Shown here in pieces: positions 12,045 to 13,776 of a stretch of 13,776 bases of DNA. The stretch's first letter is position 1; the number at the start of each line of letters is the position of its first letter. The stretch is taken from the NCBI GenBank assembly GCA_038236965.1, contig JBBRZF010000087.1:1-13776 (forward strand), in the 5' to 3' direction. The notes beneath the pieces are model-generated. The model was not told the origin of the DNA, did not search any database, and saw only the letters and a list, made by a program, of their open reading frames with translations. The position numbers and the translations under genes are program-made. Origin of the DNA: JBBRZF01 sp038236965 (lineage in GTDB: Bacteria > Acidobacteriota > Terriglobia > Terriglobales > Acidobacteriaceae).

Positions 12045-13776
12045 CTGCGCCGCTGTGGCGCGACGTTCCTAATCTGCCTCTTCATGCTGGTGACTGCCGG
12101 GATGGCGCTTGCCCAGGGCGGCATCGTCGAAGAGATCGTGATACACGGCAACCGGCGTATTCCCGCCGAAACCGTGAAGGCTCGCATGTTTACGCGACCC
12201 GCCGATGTTTACGACCAGGCTGGAGTGGAGCGCGACTTCAATTCCTTATGGAACACCGGGTACTTTGATGACCTGCGCATCGAACGCGAAGAGACGCCTA
12301 AGGGCTGGCGTCTGCACGTGTACGTCAAGGAAAAACCGACGATCCGCGAGATCAAGTACGAAGGCCTCAGTTCGGTATCGCAGAGCGACCTGCTGGATAA
12401 ATTCAAGGAACGCAAAGTCGGCCTGACCCAGGAAAGCCAATACGATCCGACGAAAGTAAAAAAGGCCGAAGTCGCTCTGAAAGACATTCTGGCATCGCAC
12501 GGTCGCCAGTTTGCCACCATACGTACCGAGATCCGTCCCATTCCTCCGGCAGCCGTGAGCATCACCTTCGTCATCAAGGAAGGTCCCAAGGTCAAGGTGG
12601 GACGCATCAAGTTCGAAGGCAATAAGAAGGTCAGCAGCCGATATCTGCGTTACGCGATGAAGAACTCGCGCCCTATCGGCATTCCCCACAGCATCTTCCT
12701 TGAAAATCTTTTCTCGCGAACCTTTGACGCCACCAAGCTGAGCGAAGACGCCGAACGTATCCGTTTTGCCTACCAGGACAAGGGATACTTCAAGGCCTTG
12801 GTCGAGGACCCCAAGACCAAGATCCGCGATACCTCAGGTATCCGTTGGTACTTCCCCATCAAGTCCACTCACGGCAAGGTCGTCGATATCACGGTTTCGG
12901 TCGAAGAAGGCGAACGCTACCACATCGAGAAGATCACCTTCAGCGGCAATAAGGCGTTGTCTAATTCCGCGGCCCTGCGCAGAGCTTTCAAGCTGAAGGA
13001 TGGGGACCTGTTCAATCGCACCGCCATCGGCAAGGGACTGGAAGAGTTGCGCAAGGTATACGGATCGCTGGGCTACATCAACGCTGTTTCCGTGCCCGAT
13101 ATGACCATCAACGAAGAAAAGAAGCTGGTCAGCCTGAACATCGATATCGATGAAGGCAAGCAGTTCTACGTGCGCCGCATCGAATTCCAGGGCAACACTA
13201 CGACGCGCGACAAGGTCATACGTCGCGAACTCTCCGTGGATGAAGGCCAGGTCTACAACAGCCAGGCGTGGGACTTCAGCTTGATGCGTCTTAACCAGCT
13301 CCAGTTCTTCGAAGCCCTGAAGCCGGAAGAAGCGACGGAACGCACTCTCAACGAAAAAGACGGCACCGTCGATCTCACCCTGAAAGTGAAAGAAAAGGGC
13401 AAAAACAGCATCGGACTCACCGGCGGCGTCAGCGGATTGGCAGGCTCGTTTATCGGCCTGAATTATGAAACGAACAACTTCCTCGGCATGGGCGAGACGC
13501 TCCGCGTGGAAGCCAACGTCGGCAGCCGCGAACGTAACCTGATGTTCGGATTCACCGAACCCTACGTTTTCGATCGTCCCATGCAATTTGGGTTTACGGT
13601 CTTCAACCGCAAGTTCACCTATGACCAGTTGAAGGAAGCCTCCATCAGCAGCGGACAGCAGATCAATCTTCCGCAGAGCTACCTGAACACTTATCAGAAC
13701 TTCTCGCAGTCCTCTACAGGCTTTACCACTTCCCTGTCGTACCCGCTGCCGCACTCGTACAAGCGCGTGGGCATCA
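12045..13776 (+). CDS. bamA: BamA, outer-membrane protein assembly factor (start uncertain, 3' end cut)
   Basis: BamA is the Omp85 core of the beta-barrel assembly machine. The frame encodes a signal peptide ending LVTAGMALAQ, then five POTRA domains beginning near 12117 (GGIVEEIVIHGN), 12339 (TIREIKYEG), 12588 (KVKVGRIKFEGN), 12915 (RYHIEKITFSGN) and 13161 (QFYVRRIEFQGN). The barrel starts near 13410 (GLTGGVSG, then LNYETNNFLGMGETLRVEANVG and FTEPYVFDRP) and runs off the window end. POTRA3 is about 109 residues, longer than usual. The start is a problem: between the in-frame stop at 11892 and ATG 12084 there is no ATG, GTG or TTG, and ATG 12084 would cut the signal peptide in half. Options are a CTG at 12045, an ATT at 11994 behind GAGGG, or a one-base insertion after the out-of-frame ATG 12041. 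The identification itself is secure. Confidence 0.95.
   Translation, partial: MRRCGATFLICLFMLVTAGMALAQGGIVEEIVIHGNRRIPAETVKARMFTRPADVYDQAGVERDFNSLWNTGYFDDLRIEREETPKGWRLHVYVKEKPTIREIKYEGLSSVSQSDLLDKFKERKVGLTQESQYDPTKVKKAEVALKDILASHGRQFATIRTEIRPIPPAAVSITFVIKEGPKVKVGRIKFEGNKKVSSRYLRYAMKNSRPIGIPHSIFLENLFSRTFDATKLSEDAERIRFAYQDKGYFKALVEDPKTKIRDTSGIRWYFPIKSTHGKVVDITVSVEEGERYHIEKITFSGNKALSNSAALRRAFKLKDGDLFNRTAIGKGLEELRKVYGSLGYINAVSVPDMTINEEKKLVSLNIDIDEGKQFYVRRIEFQGNTTTRDKVIRRELSVDEGQVYNSQAWDFSLMRLNQLQFFEALKPEEATERTLNEKDGTVDLTLKVKEKGKNSIGLTGGVSGLAGSFIGLNYETNNFLGMGETLRVEANVGSRERNLMFGFTEPYVFDRPMQFGFTVFNRKFTYDQLKEASISSGQQINLPQSYLNTYQNFSQSSTGFTTSLSYPLPHSYKRVGI

Noticed and set aside
12041..12268. Small plus-strand frame starting at ATG 12041
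   Set aside because: It is out of frame with bamA and Arg/Asp-rich. Its ATG matters only as a possible frameshifted bamA start.
12834..13754. Minus-strand open frame of 306 codons opposite bamA
   Set aside because: It mirrors the BamA POTRA/barrel coding sequence and has no independent support such as a ribosome-binding site or known motif.
1..13776. CRISPR arrays, tRNA/rRNA genes, insertion sequences or prophage
   Set aside because: No regularly spaced repeats, cloverleaf sequences, transposase or phage motifs were seen on either strand.

Overview
The window looks like a chromosomal segment of an Acidobacteriota (Terriglobia-like) bacterium. This is inferred from moderate-to-high GC, the order rplM-rpsI-rpsB-tsf ... 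pyrH-frr ... bamA, protein style, a LolA-like/FtsX-type permease pair, and short AT-rich or AGACGCCAGAC-type intergenic repeats. No similarity search was possible, so the taxon is an inference. The organism is Gram-negative in envelope design (BamA, a predicted outer-membrane barrel, a LolA-like protein).

Layout. 1-294: C-terminal end of a LolA-like periplasmic lipoprotein-sorting protein. 295-496: a spacer with an AT-rich inverted repeat and a compact palindrome. 497-1615: MacB/FtsX-type ABC permease, closed by a strong intrinsic terminator. 1717-3096: secreted alpha/beta-hydrolase with a C-terminal TPR-like region. 3421-6316: the translation block rplM, rpsI, rpsB, tsf, in which intrinsic terminators and long structured leaders lie between genes, so each may be controlled separately. 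6361-6693: an orphan MazF-like protein whose start overlaps a hairpin just after tsf. 6749-8037 (minus strand): a two-gene operon encoding a predicted outer-membrane barrel protein and a secreted mono-heme cytochrome c, with a Fur-box-like palindrome upstream. 8249-9631: pyrH and frr. 9755-11860: a stand-alone cytoplasmic molybdopterin oxidoreductase. About 12045-13776: bamA, running off the window end, with all five POTRA domains and the start of the barrel.

How the parts fit. Most of the window is housekeeping: ribosomal proteins, EF-Ts, UMP kinase, ribosome recycling factor and outer-membrane assembly. Three accessory insertions interrupt it: the MazF-like gene, the barrel/cytochrome pair and the molybdoenzyme. 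The most noteworthy observations are a candidate H-type pseudoknot plus a Shine-Dalgarno-masking hairpin in the rpsB leader (possible S2 autoregulation), the Fur-like palindrome over the barrel/cytochrome operon, the MazF-like gene lacking a normal N-terminus and an antitoxin, and a bamA with no ATG/GTG/TTG able to encode its full signal peptide. I found no CRISPR array, tRNA, rRNA, insertion sequence or phage gene.
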